A stretch of 19,967 bases of DNA from an uncultured Bacillota bacterium (GTDB lineage Bacteria; Bacillota_I; Bacilli_A; RFN20; CAG-631). The DNA lies in NCBI GenBank assembly GCA_905197115.1, contig CAJJXN010000022.1, positions 1 to 19,967 on the forward strand. Direction: 5' to 3'. Under the pieces are notes generated by a model. That model worked only from the letters and a program-made list of their open reading frames with translations. It was not told the origin of the DNA and made no database searches. Below are positions 1-6,930 of the stretch, one piece after another (the first letter of the stretch is position 1; each line of letters opens with the position of its first letter). The position numbers and the translations under genes were made by a program.

Positions 1-149
1 TCAGCGAGCTGAACACAGAGTATGCGATGCTTCTGGAACGAAAGAAAAGCTCCTATCTTCTGATGGGCAGCGAGCCAAGCAAAGAGGAAGTCAAAAATGA
101 TCTTCTTAGTATTATTTCGGAGCTGTCTACGATTGCGAAAAAAATCTAA
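1..149 (+). CDS. 3' end of an unidentified gene, GC-richer than its surroundings
   Basis: An open frame enters from the left edge (codons in phase with position 3) and stops at TAA 147-149, giving the last 48 residues of a protein (from SELNTEYAMLLERKK to the end ELSTIAKKI). The tail is hydrophilic, rich in E, K, L and S, and looks alpha-helical or coiled-coil. Codons such as CTG, GAG, AGC and GCG are frequent here and rare in every other gene of the window, so the fragment is probably of foreign origin. Helical charged tails like this occur at the C-terminus of relaxases and serine recombinases of mobile elements, but the fragment is too short for me to name a family. Confidence 0.5.
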   Translation, partial: SELNTEYAMLLERKKSSYLLMGSEPSKEEVKNDLLSIISELSTIAKKI

Positions 150-192
150 AAAAATCGATTCAAAACTATTTCCAAAAATTTAATAAATAACG

Positions 193-240
193 TTAGGGGA
201 TTTCTATCTTTCATGTTATAATGAGTGGCAACGAGGTGAT
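193..240 (+). promoter_or_regulatory. Predicted glyA promoter and ribosome binding site
   Basis: A perfect -10 box TATAAT lies at 217-222. The -35 region is weak (TTAGGG at 193-198, 18-bp spacer). A GAGGTGAT ribosome binding site at 233-240 precedes the glyA ATG at 244. The leader is only about 15 nt, leaving no room for a riboswitch. Confidence 0.5.
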
Positions 241-243
241 GCT

Positions 244-1467
244 ATGAAAGACATTTTAATCCAACAAGCCATTTTAAGAGAATGGGAAAGAGAACAAACA
301 CACATTGAATTAATCGCTTCTGAAAACTTTGTTTCAAAAGATATTTTAGAAGCAGCTGGAAGTATCTTAACAAATAAATATGCAGAAGGTTACCCAAACA
401 AAAGATATTATGGAGGATGCCAATATATTGACGAAGTTGAAACATTAGCCATTGAACGGGCAAAACAATTATTCCACGCCGAACATGCAAACGTTCAACC
501 ACATTCCGGTTCACAAGCAAATATGGGCGTTTATATCGCTATTTTAGAACCAAATGATACGGTTTTAGGTATGTCTTTAGATGCCGGTGGGCATTTAACC
601 CACGGACATAAGTTGAATTTTTCTGGTATGAATTATCATTTTGTTAGCTATGGAGTAGACAAAGAAACAGAAGAAATCGACTATGATGAATTAGAACAAT
701 TAGCTATTTTACATCATCCAAAACTTATTGTATCAGGAGCTTCTGCTTATTCAAAAATAATTGATTTTAAAAGAATTCGTGAAATTTGTGATAAAGTAGG
801 CGCTTATATGATGGTAGATATGGCACATATTGCTGGGCTCGTTGCTACGGGTCTTCATCCATCCCCTGTTCCTTATGCAGATTTTGTTACTTCAACTACC
901 CATAAAACACTTAGAGGACCTCGTGGTGGTTTGATTTTATGCAAAGAAAAATATAAAGATTTACTCGACAAAAGAGTATTTCCAGGTGTTCAAGGTGGTC
1001 CATTAGAACACATTATCGCAGCGAAAGCAATTTGTTTTTATGAAGCTTTACAACCGGAATTTAAAGACTATATACAACAAGTTTTAAAAAATATGCAAGT
1101 TCTCATTCAAGTTTTAAAAGACGAAGGTTTTCGAATTGTTGCAAATGGTTCAGATAACCATCTTTGCTTAGTTGATGTAAAATCATCCTGCAATTTAACA
1201 GGAAAAGAAGCTGAAACTTTATTAGATAAAGTAAATATTACGGTTAACAAAAATACAATTCCATTTGATAGTGAACGTCCTGCATTTGGTTCTGGTATTC
1301 GTTTAGGAACAGCAGCGATGACAACAAGAGGTTTTAAAGAAAAAGAATTTGAAAAAGTCGGGCATTTAATGGCTCAAGTTTTAAAAAATGCTAACAACGA
1401 AGAAGTTTTAAACAAAACAAAAGAAGAAGTTCTCCTTCTTCTTCAAAATTTCCCTTATATTGTATAA
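244..1467 (+). CDS. glyA: Serine hydroxymethyltransferase
   Basis: PLP enzyme that interconverts serine plus tetrahydrofolate with glycine plus 5,10-methylene-tetrahydrofolate in the cytoplasm, the main entry of one-carbon units for thymidylate and purine synthesis. The 407 residues match the normal family length. Visible hallmarks are IELIASENFVS (21-31), the KYAEGYPNKRYYGG segment (45-58), GGHLTHG (115-121), MVDMAHIAG (190-198, with the aspartate that contacts the PLP ring nitrogen) and the Schiff-base lysine K221 in TSTTHKTLRGPRGG. The start ATG has a good GAGGTGAT site. The gene is monocistronic: it has its own promoter and is followed at once by an intrinsic terminator and a convergent gene. 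Nothing in it looks damaged. Confidence 0.98.
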   Translation: MKDILIQQAILREWEREQTHIELIASENFVSKDILEAAGSILTNKYAEGYPNKRYYGGCQYIDEVETLAIERAKQLFHAEHANVQPHSGSQANMGVYIAILEPNDTVLGMSLDAGGHLTHGHKLNFSGMNYHFVSYGVDKETEEIDYDELEQLAILHHPKLIVSGASAYSKIIDFKRIREICDKVGAYMMVDMAHIAGLVATGLHPSPVPYADFVTSTTHKTLRGPRGGLILCKEKYKDLLDKRVFPGVQGGPLEHIIAAKAICFYEALQPEFKDYIQQVLKNMQVLIQVLKDEGFRIVANGSDNHLCLVDVKSSCNLTGKEAETLLDKVNITVNKNTIPFDSERPAFGSGIRLGTAAMTTRGFKEKEFEKVGHLMAQVLKNANNEEVLNKTKEEVLLLLQNFPYIV

Positions 1468-1468
1468 A

Positions 1469-1660
1469 TTAGATGCATTTGTTTGAAACAAATGCATTTT
1501 TTTGTTCATCATAAACATATTGTATTTCTTTTAATTTTGAAATGATTTGTTCTTTTGAAACATCTAAATCTTCACACAAATCATCTAAATTTGAATAATT
1601 ATCTCTTAATTTTGTATTGATAATGCTTAGCAATAAATAAGGATCATTCATGGGAAGCAT
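1469..1660 (-). CDS. DUF4250 domain-containing small protein
   Basis: A 63-aa protein beginning MLPMNDPYLLLSIINTKLRD, with the LDDLCEDLDVSKEQI stretch and a YDEQKNAFV ending. From memory this matches DUF4250, a family of about 60 residues widespread in Firmicutes and of unknown function; the middle looks like a small helix-turn-helix or winged fold. The start at 1660 is supported by an AAAGGTGG ribosome binding site (about 1670-1677) lying inside the upstream gene, whose 3' end it overlaps by 17 bp. The two are therefore probably cotranscribed and translationally coupled. Its last codons are built from the glyA terminator palindrome. The family assignment is fairly sure; the function is unknown. 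Confidence 0.85.
   Translation of the reverse strand: MLPMNDPYLLLSIINTKLRDNYSNLDDLCEDLDVSKEQIISKLKEIQYVYDEQKNAFVSNKCI
1473..1503 (+). terminator. Intrinsic terminator of glyA, inside the 3' coding end of the opposing gene
   Basis: A perfect 12-bp inverted repeat, ATGCATTTGTTT (1473-1484) and AAACAAATGCAT (1486-1497), is followed by seven T. It starts 5 bp after the glyA stop codon. The same bases encode the C-terminal residues FVSNKCI of the DUF4250 gene on the minus strand. The minus side lacks a clean U-tract, so the hairpin mainly serves glyA. Confidence 0.85.
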
Positions 1661-2387
1661 TTTGAATTTCCACCTTTCTTAAATCTTCTTTAAAATGACG
1701 ATAAATCCATATAAAAATCAAATAAATATAAGGCATTCCAAGATTCGTTTCAATTAAACTATTGATAGCAATCGTTGTAAAAGAGTTTTGGTTTAAAGGA
1801 CGTATCCCATTTATTAATAATGCAAACTCCCAACTAAATTGTACGCTAATGCCAATCAAATTCAATTTTAATAAAGCTATTTTTTCTTTTTTTGTAAACA
1901 AGTTATATAAAATAAAACCACCATACCCAATTAATAATATAATTGCCATATAGGTATGATATTGATTTGTCGTACGATAAGTTTGAATGTTGTTTCCACC
2001 ACCTAAAGCCGTCACACTTGGTATCATCAGCCACCAACCAATAATCAATAGCAACCACATTTTTAAATCTTTATCTTTTTTCAAACAAAGCCATATAAAA
2101 GCAAAATTCGTAATCCCATAAGACATTGACATCCAAAATAAAATAAGTGCTGTTTTTAAATTGCCTTGTAATTCTCCATTAATATAAATTTCGCGTGAAT
2201 GAGATATCAAATAAAAATATCCATAATCTACAATAAAATATAAAACGCCTCCAAACAAAGCCCATAAAGTGGTTATATATTTTTTCTTAGCAATAAGCAG
2301 ACCTATTAGTACAAGAATAAAAATAGAATCTAAAATTATGTATAATAAATTAAAGTTTCTTGTCGGTGTAATTTCTGAAAATAACAT
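1644..2387 (-). CDS. Conserved hypothetical multi-pass membrane protein
   Basis: A 247-aa protein with about seven hydrophobic segments and almost no soluble domain, so an integral membrane protein. Recognisable stretches are LLYIILDSIFILVLIGLL near the N-terminus, FGGVLYFIVDYGYFYL, MSMSYGITNFAFIWL, a WWLMIPSVTALGGG loop, and VQFSWEFALLINGIRP before a final ETNLGMPYIYLIFIWI. I recall similar unnamed proteins in Firmicutes but know no function. I chose the ATG at 2387 because AGAGGGG sits just upstream (about 2393-2399); the frame is open upstream to 2450 without a better site. The gene has its own promoter, divergent from the lipoprotein gene, and overlaps the downstream DUF4250 gene by 17 bp. 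It ends in TGA, one of the clear uses of TGA as a stop here. Confidence 0.85.
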   Translation of the reverse strand: MLFSEITPTRNFNLLYIILDSIFILVLIGLLIAKKKYITTLWALFGGVLYFIVDYGYFYLISHSREIYINGELQGNLKTALILFWMSMSYGITNFAFIWLCLKKDKDLKMWLLLIIGWWLMIPSVTALGGGNNIQTYRTTNQYHTYMAIILLIGYGGFILYNLFTKKEKIALLKLNLIGISVQFSWEFALLINGIRPLNQNSFTTIAINSLIETNLGMPYIYLIFIWIYRHFKEDLRKVEIQNASHE

Positions 2388-2409
2388 ATTTTCCCCTCTT
2401 TTCTCATTC

Positions 2410-2438
2410 ACTATACCATTTTTAACAAAATTCAACAA
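2410..2438 (-). promoter_or_regulatory. Predicted promoter of the membrane protein/DUF4250 operon
   Basis: On the minus strand, TTGTTG (2433-2438), a 17-bp spacer and TATAGT (2410-2415) with an upstream TGG (extended -10). The start point would lie about 15 bp before the chosen ATG at 2387, which fits that start. Confidence 0.65.
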
Positions 2439-2454
2439 TTCACTTTTCAATAAT

Positions 2455-2507
2455 TTGTCATTTTTTTAAAAAAATGATAAAATGCTACTATCTTAATTAA
2501 TAGGAGG
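2455..2507 (+). promoter_or_regulatory. Predicted promoter and RBS of the 5'-nucleotidase lipoprotein gene
   Basis: TTGTCA (2455-2460), a 17-bp spacer, TGA TAAAAT (-10 at 2478-2483, extended), then AGGAGG (2502-2507) before the ATG at 2513. It lies back to back with the minus-strand promoter at 2410-2438, so the divergent genes share about 70 bp of control DNA. Confidence 0.75.
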
Positions 2508-2512
2508 CATTT

Positions 2513-4723
2513 ATGAAAAAAATTTTTCGATATTTCTTATGTTTGATTGCTCTTACATTAACAAGTTGTCAGGATAATTCGAGTCAACATTTTTCTACAA
2601 GCGATCAACAGCAACAAGATCCATATACAAGCATCAAAGAAATAATAGACTTAGGCGAAGGATTTTATCAAACAAAAGGTGTTATTACCAAAAAACAAAT
2701 AGGAACTAGTAGCCTTCGTTTATGGATTCAAAATACTTATCAAAATCAAGATGAAGCAATTTTATTAAATCGTGTTTTTCCTGAATATAACACTTTAAAT
2801 GTGGGAGATAGTATATCTGTCAATGGTTATTATCAACTTTATCAATCTATACCTACAATATTTAGTCCTTCTATCGAAAAAATTGAAGATTTAACGAAAA
2901 ATACACGTCCCGTTGAATTAAGCAATTATGCATGGAATCAATTAGATATATACGATATTAATCGTTTGGTAGCTGTTAAAGATTTATCTTTTACTTTCAT
3001 AGATAAAGATATTAAAACTGTAGATGAAATGATTCAAGCAACTGCTACTTATAATAATCTAACTCTTTCAATTAATATTGATTGCTATAATCTTAATCAA
3101 ACCAATCATGTAGCCCAAATTCTTAGAAATACGATGGAAAATCATTTAAAAGTCGATGTAATTGGGGTTGTTAGTGTCACAGCTGATCAAAAATATTGTT
3201 TAAATATCTTAGATGAAGAAGATATCACTATTAATTATCAAACAAATCCTCAATCTCGAAAAATCAATTTATATGGAATTAATGATTTTCATGGTGCAGT
3301 TATTGAAAATGGCTATGAAGCAGGAATTGTGAAAGTTGGCAGTTATTTAAAAGAAAAAAAATCAAATGGAAACACACTTTTAATTAATTCTGGTGATTTT
3401 TGGCAAGGTGCCATTGAATCAAATTATAATCGTGGTAATTTGTTAACCGATTGTATGAACCAAATTGAATTTGATTGCTTTACTTTAGGAAATCATGAAT
3501 TTGATTGGGGAAACACTTATATTCAACAAAATCGCGAAAGAAAAAGTAAAATAAATTATCAAACACCTTTTTTAGCAGCTAACATTTATCAATATGATAT
3601 CTCTTCTAAAACCGAAGGTGAATATGCAAATCTTGGAGAAAAATATACAATTAGAACATTAGAAAATGGTTTAAAAGTCGGAATTATTGGCGTAATTGGT
3701 AAAGATCAAATCACTTCTATTACATCTAGTCATGTGGACAATTTAATATTTAAAGATCCTACTCCAATAATTAAAGATTTATCTGATGAATTGAAAACAC
3801 AAAAAGAAGTAGACGTAGTCATTTTAAGTTGTCATACAGACCAAAGAAGTATCACTCAAAGTAATTTTGAAGGCAGTGATTCTTCCGGAATTACTTTAAA
3901 AAGTCCTGTTTCAAACGAGAAATATGTGGATGCTGTCTTTTGCGCTCATACCCATCAAAATGAAGTAGATTATATTAATGGTGTTCCTTTTGTGCAAACA
4001 AATGGTTCAGGTAAAGCGATTGCAAACATTGAATTAGAAGTCAATACCAATGGTAGTATTTCTTGTAATAATTATGCTTATCAATATACTTCTTCAATTA
4101 ATACTTTCACAAAAGATAAAGAATTAGAAGAAATCGTGAATCAATATAAATCGATATCGGATAATGTAGGAAGTGAAGTTTTAACATCCATATCTAATGA
4201 TTTAGATCGTTATTCTACTTTAACAAACTTAGTTACCACTGCGATGGCTGATTATGCAACAAAAAATAAAATTCAAATTGATTATGCCATTGCAAATTCA
4301 GGTAGAGCCGATTTAAATTATGGACAAGTTACTTATGCAAATTTATACAAAGCCTTGCCATTTGATAATGAAATCTATATTATCCAAACATCAGGATCAG
4401 CTATCAAAAATGAACTAAGATATAGTTCAAATGCAATGTATCGCTTTAATTCAAAAGCGATTGTGGATTCACAAATTTATACGATTGCTGTTTTAGATTA
4501 TTTAGCTTTGCATCGTAATGTTAATCGAGAATATGATTATTTCCCAGGAATGAAAATTATAGATAAATACACAAAATCAGGCTATGATATTTATCATTAC
4601 CGTGATTTGACCGCTGATTTTATGCGAGAATTTAAAAATAAAACAATGGATGTCGAACAATTTTCAAATTCAAATAATCGTCATAACAAAAATTTATTAA
4701 CTCAAAATGTTAATTTTGCTTAA
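2513..4723 (+). CDS. Surface lipoprotein: OB-like domains plus 5'-nucleotidase/metallophosphatase
   Basis: A 736-aa protein with a lipoprotein signal (FLCLIALTLTSC, lipidated Cys19), so anchored on the outer face of the membrane. Residues about 43-127 and 135-238 are beta-rich and look like OB-type modules (GEGFYQTKGVITKK, NVGDSISVNGYY). Residues about 250-510 form the calcineurin-like 5'-nucleotidase domain: NDFHG (257-261), SGDFWQG (293-299), GNHEFDWG (326-333), CH at 440-441 and AHTHQ (478-482), which supply the metal ligands. The rest resembles the 5'-nucleotidase C-terminal substrate domain (YAIANSGRADL, YANLYKALPFDNEI). The family removes phosphate from extracellular nucleotides, often with 2',3'-cyclic phosphodiesterase activity. 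It has its own promoter and terminator. The substrate range and the nucleic-acid binding role of the OB part are inferences. Confidence 0.9.
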   Translation: MKKIFRYFLCLIALTLTSCQDNSSQHFSTSDQQQQDPYTSIKEIIDLGEGFYQTKGVITKKQIGTSSLRLWIQNTYQNQDEAILLNRVFPEYNTLNVGDSISVNGYYQLYQSIPTIFSPSIEKIEDLTKNTRPVELSNYAWNQLDIYDINRLVAVKDLSFTFIDKDIKTVDEMIQATATYNNLTLSINIDCYNLNQTNHVAQILRNTMENHLKVDVIGVVSVTADQKYCLNILDEEDITINYQTNPQSRKINLYGINDFHGAVIENGYEAGIVKVGSYLKEKKSNGNTLLINSGDFWQGAIESNYNRGNLLTDCMNQIEFDCFTLGNHEFDWGNTYIQQNRERKSKINYQTPFLAANIYQYDISSKTEGEYANLGEKYTIRTLENGLKVGIIGVIGKDQITSITSSHVDNLIFKDPTPIIKDLSDELKTQKEVDVVILSCHTDQRSITQSNFEGSDSSGITLKSPVSNEKYVDAVFCAHTHQNEVDYINGVPFVQTNGSGKAIANIELEVNTNGSISCNNYAYQYTSSINTFTKDKELEEIVNQYKSISDNVGSEVLTSISNDLDRYSTLTNLVTTAMADYATKNKIQIDYAIANSGRADLNYGQVTYANLYKALPFDNEIYIIQTSGSAIKNELRYSSNAMYRFNSKAIVDSQIYTIAVLDYLALHRNVNREYDYFPGMKIIDKYTKSGYDIYHYRDLTADFMREFKNKTMDVEQFSNSNNRHNKNLLTQNVNFA

Positions 4724-4728
4724 ATTAT

Positions 4729-4763
4729 AAATCCAGCAACTAGCATGATTGCTGGATTTTTAT
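4729..4763 (+). terminator. Intrinsic terminator of the 5'-nucleotidase gene
   Basis: An 11-bp perfect stem, AAATCCAGCAA (4729-4739) and TTGCTGGATTT (4749-4759), with a 9-nt loop and a T-rich tail. It begins 5 bp after the stop codon. Confidence 0.9.
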
Positions 4764-4790
4764 TATAATAATAAAAGAGAGGGAATAATC

Positions 4791-5630
4791 ATGTATGAAC
4801 AATATAATCAACAGTTATTAACTTTACTAAGTTATTATTTAAATGAAATTCCCGATGCAATTACGCCTTCTCAAATAAAAAAAGTAAAGGCGTGTGGTGT
4901 AAGTGAGTTACATGCTTATCAACTTCTTTTAATCAATTATTTGAATTTAGATAACCAAGAAATAATTGATTTATATTTTAATAAAATGCTTCATTCTTTG
5001 AAAAAAGAAGATTATGCAAATAATGATTATTATAAAAACATTCGTTTTACTCCACAAAAAATGAATAATTGGGAAATTAAATATAGCAAATATAAACCTT
5101 ATGAATTGTTTGTCATGGATGACTTTAGTTATGAAGGAAAACAAGTAATCCCTCAGCTTGGATTTTTTAATGAACCTTTCTTTTATCCTGCCATTTATCA
5201 AAACAAACGTTTGTGGATGTCGATTACTCCAAATGAGATAAATACGATAAAAAAGCCAATAGAAGATGCAATAGGGAATGTATTAACTTTTGGTTTAGGT
5301 CTTGGATACTATGCTTATATGTGTGCGAACAAAGAAAATGTTTCTTCCATAACGATTATAGAAAAAGATGAAGATGTAATTTCTTTATTTCAATCGCTTA
5401 TTTTACCTCAATTTAAATATCCTCAAAAAATTAAAATTATTCAAATGGACGCTTATGATTTTTTAAAAAATGAAGTCATGAAAAACCACTTTGATTATAT
5501 CTTTGTTGATATTTATCATGATGCTTTGGATGGCAAAGAAACTTATTTAAAATTTGAAGAATATAAAAAAGTGTATTCTCTTCCTAAAATCCATTATTGG
5601 ATTGAAAATACAATTCAGTATTATTTATAA
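4791..5630 (+). CDS. SAM-dependent methyltransferase-like (spermidine-synthase fold) protein
   Basis: A 279-aa protein. The C-terminal half is a class I Rossmann methyltransferase fold: motif I VLTFGLGLGYYAY (about 164-176), an acidic end of strand 2 in ITIIEKDEDV (187-196), MDAYDFL (219-225) and the strand-4 motif DYIFVDIYHD (235-244), which resembles polyamine aminopropyltransferases. The N-terminal half is helical and unlike anything I recognise. The start at 4791 has a GAGAGGG site; the frame also opens earlier at 4749, but that start lies in the preceding terminator. No own promoter is obvious between terminator and gene, so it may rely on read-through. The substrate is unknown; it could be a methyltransferase or an inactive homologue. 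Confidence 0.75.
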   Translation: MYEQYNQQLLTLLSYYLNEIPDAITPSQIKKVKACGVSELHAYQLLLINYLNLDNQEIIDLYFNKMLHSLKKEDYANNDYYKNIRFTPQKMNNWEIKYSKYKPYELFVMDDFSYEGKQVIPQLGFFNEPFFYPAIYQNKRLWMSITPNEINTIKKPIEDAIGNVLTFGLGLGYYAYMCANKENVSSITIIEKDEDVISLFQSLILPQFKYPQKIKIIQMDAYDFLKNEVMKNHFDYIFVDIYHDALDGKETYLKFEEYKKVYSLPKIHYWIENTIQYYL

Positions 5631-5658
5631 TTTAACTTCAATACCCTAGTTTATAATA

Positions 5659-5687
5659 TAGTATTCATATACTAAAAATGGTATAAT
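5659..5687 (+). promoter_or_regulatory. Predicted tRNA promoter with an inverted repeat in the -35 region
   Basis: An extended -10 box, TGG TATAAT, has its hexamer at 5682-5687; there is no good -35 hexamer. Where the -35 should lie is a 6-bp inverted repeat, TAGTAT-tcat-ATACTA (5659-5674). The tRNA begins about 48 bp downstream. Confidence 0.5.
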
Positions 5688-5735
5688 TAAATAGTAGGAT
5701 GAATTTTTAATATATTAAAAACACGTCCTTTCATT

Positions 5736-5830
5736 GCCCCTGTAGCTCAGTTGGACAAGAGCGCAAATCTCCTAAATTTGTTTGACCCTAAAGGTCAGTG
5801 TCGCAGGTTCGAATCCTGTCAGGGGCGCCA
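5736..5830 (+). tRNA. tRNA-Arg (anticodon CCU) with an atypical long variable arm
   Basis: A full cloverleaf with encoded CCA. Acceptor GCCCCTG/CAGGGGC (5736-5742, 5820-5826), discriminator G5827, D-arm GCTC/GAGC (5745-5748, 5759-5762), anticodon stem CAAAT/ATTTG (5764-5768, 5776-5780) around loop CTCCTAA, giving anticodon CCU at 5771-5773. T-arm GCAGG/CCTGT encloses TTCGAAT (5803-5819). The arginine elements A20, C35 and U36 are present. The odd part is the variable region of 22 nt (5781-5802) holding a 5-bp stem, TGACC (5783-5787) with GGTCA (5793-5797). Long variable arms normally mark Ser, Leu and bacterial Tyr tRNAs. It looks like a 17-nt hairpin inserted before an ordinary 5-nt loop GTGTC. 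Confidence 0.9.
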
Positions 5831-5936
5831 AATCGTTGTAATCGGAATCAAAAATCGATTTTAATCAACAATTCATTCAGATTATGTGTTTATTATAAGA
5901 TGTTCAATGAAAACTATTTGTTTTTTAACTAGTTTT

Positions 5937-5967
5937 TGTTAAAATGACAATGTTACATATTTTAACA
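5937..5967 (+). promoter_or_regulatory. Inverted repeat upstream of the YcxB-like gene
   Basis: A 9-bp inverted repeat, TGTTAAAAT (5937-5945) and ATTTTAACA (5959-5967), 57 bp upstream of the next start codon. There is no U-tract, so it is not a terminator. It could be an operator or part of the promoter; chance is possible in such AT-rich DNA. Confidence 0.3.
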
Positions 5968-6024
5968 TAGCTAATAGGAATGTTTTAATAAAAATGTATA
6001 GGATAAAAAAGGGAGTTGAAAATT

Positions 6025-6552
6025 ATGGTTGAATTTAGATCTAAATTAGACAGCAGTACAAGTCACGAACTTAATAATAATAGGCTCAAAAAGATATTGT
6101 GGCTGTATTTCTTTTTTATGGTTTTGTTTATCTCGTTTGGTGCAATCTTAATATTAACAAAAAAGAACAATTCAGACTTCCGCGCAGGTGTCGGACTAAT
6201 CGTTTTCGGCGTGGTAATTGGTCTGCTTTGTTTAGGTTATTGGCTTACTCTCTTTTCGCGCAAAGGAATTGTTAAATCAGCAAAATATATTAGCAATAAT
6301 ACAGAAGAAGTATATACATTTGACGAAGAGTACATAACAATCACGCAAACGCAAAGTGATGTTTTCATGTCCACACTCAAAGCAAAGTATTCGTTTATCT
6401 ATAAAGCAAGCGAGAACAATAACTATTTTTACATATACATTTCTAAAATACAAAGTTATATTATAGACAAATCTTCAATAACACAAGGAACTTTGGAAGA
6501 AGTAACCATGCTTTTAAAAACTAATCTTGGCGATAAGTTCAAAAGTAAATAA
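6025..6552 (+). CDS. YcxB-like membrane protein
   Basis: A 175-aa protein with two transmembrane helices (about residues 24-45 and 54-77) and a C-terminal soluble domain (about 97-170) with the YcxB-like pattern: an FDEEYITITQ strand, a YSFIYKASENNNYFYIYISK core and a final helix EVTMLLKTNLGDKF. The family is common in Firmicutes and has no known function. The ATG at 6025 is preferred because AAGGGAG (6009-6015) is spaced correctly for it; a TTG at 6016 lies directly against that site and is unlikely. Its codons are a little GC-richer (CGC, GTC, CTG) than those of the surrounding genes. It lies just downstream of the odd tRNA in an accessory-looking stretch. Confidence 0.75.
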   Translation: MVEFRSKLDSSTSHELNNNRLKKILWLYFFFMVLFISFGAILILTKKNNSDFRAGVGLIVFGVVIGLLCLGYWLTLFSRKGIVKSAKYISNNTEEVYTFDEEYITITQTQSDVFMSTLKAKYSFIYKASENNNYFYIYISKIQSYIIDKSSITQGTLEEVTMLLKTNLGDKFKSK

Positions 6553-6649
6553 ACTGTCCTCACAAATATAGTTTCTTAAGTGTAATTTACTACATAAAGC
6601 AATTAAGTTCGTTTAACAAAGCTTAGAGGAATTTTTCCCTAATAAGGAC

Positions 6650-6680
6650 AAGAAAGTCAAGCAAGTTGGCTCTTTCTTCT
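6650..6680 (+). terminator. Possible terminator of the YcxB-like gene
   Basis: AAGAAA plus GTCAA (6650-6660) pairs with TTGGC plus TTTCTT (6666-6670, 6673-6678) around the loop GCAAG, with a 2-nt bulge and one G-U pair. The trailing U-tract is poor and the hairpin is about 100 bp past the stop codon, so this is tentative. Confidence 0.35.
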
Positions 6681-6873
6681 ATAAAAAAATATTGTTGAGA
6701 AATTTAGTTTTATTCGTTTTTGTAAAGCAAATTAAACTAAAATTTCAATTCATTTTAAACAATTTATAACAAAATAATTCAAAGCCTACAAATCAAGTCT
6801 TACATGATTTATCGTGTAAAAACAAACAAAAAAAATAGTTCTAATCCTTAAAACAATTTATTTTCATTTTACT

Positions 6874-6926
6874 TTGCAATAATAAAGTAATTTAAATTAC
6901 TATTTTAATAAATAATTAAAAGGAGA
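6874..6926 (+). promoter_or_regulatory. Predicted promoter with a 16-bp palindrome before the LRR operon
   Basis: TTGCAA (6874-6879), an 18-bp spacer and TACTAT (6898-6903). A perfect palindrome AGTAATTTAAATTACT (6886-6901) covers the spacer and part of the -10 box, a position fit for a repressor operator. An AAGGAG site precedes the ATG at 6931. Confidence 0.45.
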
Positions 6927-6930
6927 ACAT

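Larger units (their letters stand above)
6553..6930. other. Non-coding AT-rich gap between the YcxB-like and LRR genes
   Basis: No convincing open frame with a ribosome binding site on either strand. It contains a terminator-like hairpin (6650-6678), a second hairpin TTACATGA-ttta-TCGTGTAA (6800-6819, one G-U pair) without a U-tract, and a promoter with a palindrome next to the LRR gene. I see no tRNA, known riboswitch or repeat array. Confidence 0.6.

Noticed and set aside
2388..2450. N-terminal extension of the 7-TM membrane protein to 2450
   Set aside because: It would run through the predicted promoter and has no ribosome binding site; the ATG at 2387 has AGAGGGG.
4749..4790. ATG at 4749 as start of the methyltransferase-like gene
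   Set aside because: It lies in the terminator hairpin of the preceding gene, with a better site before 4791.
5736..5830. Reading the tRNA as tRNA-Ser because of the long arm
   Set aside because: The anticodon loop CTCCTAA gives CCU, not GCU, and A20 favours arginine.
5851..5862. Palindrome AAAATCGATTTT just after the tRNA as a terminator
   Set aside because: There is no U-tract after it and the wider stem needs an internal loop and G-U pairs.
6016..6024. TTG start of the YcxB-like gene
   Set aside because: It abuts the AAGGGAG site with no spacing; the ATG at 6025 is correctly spaced.
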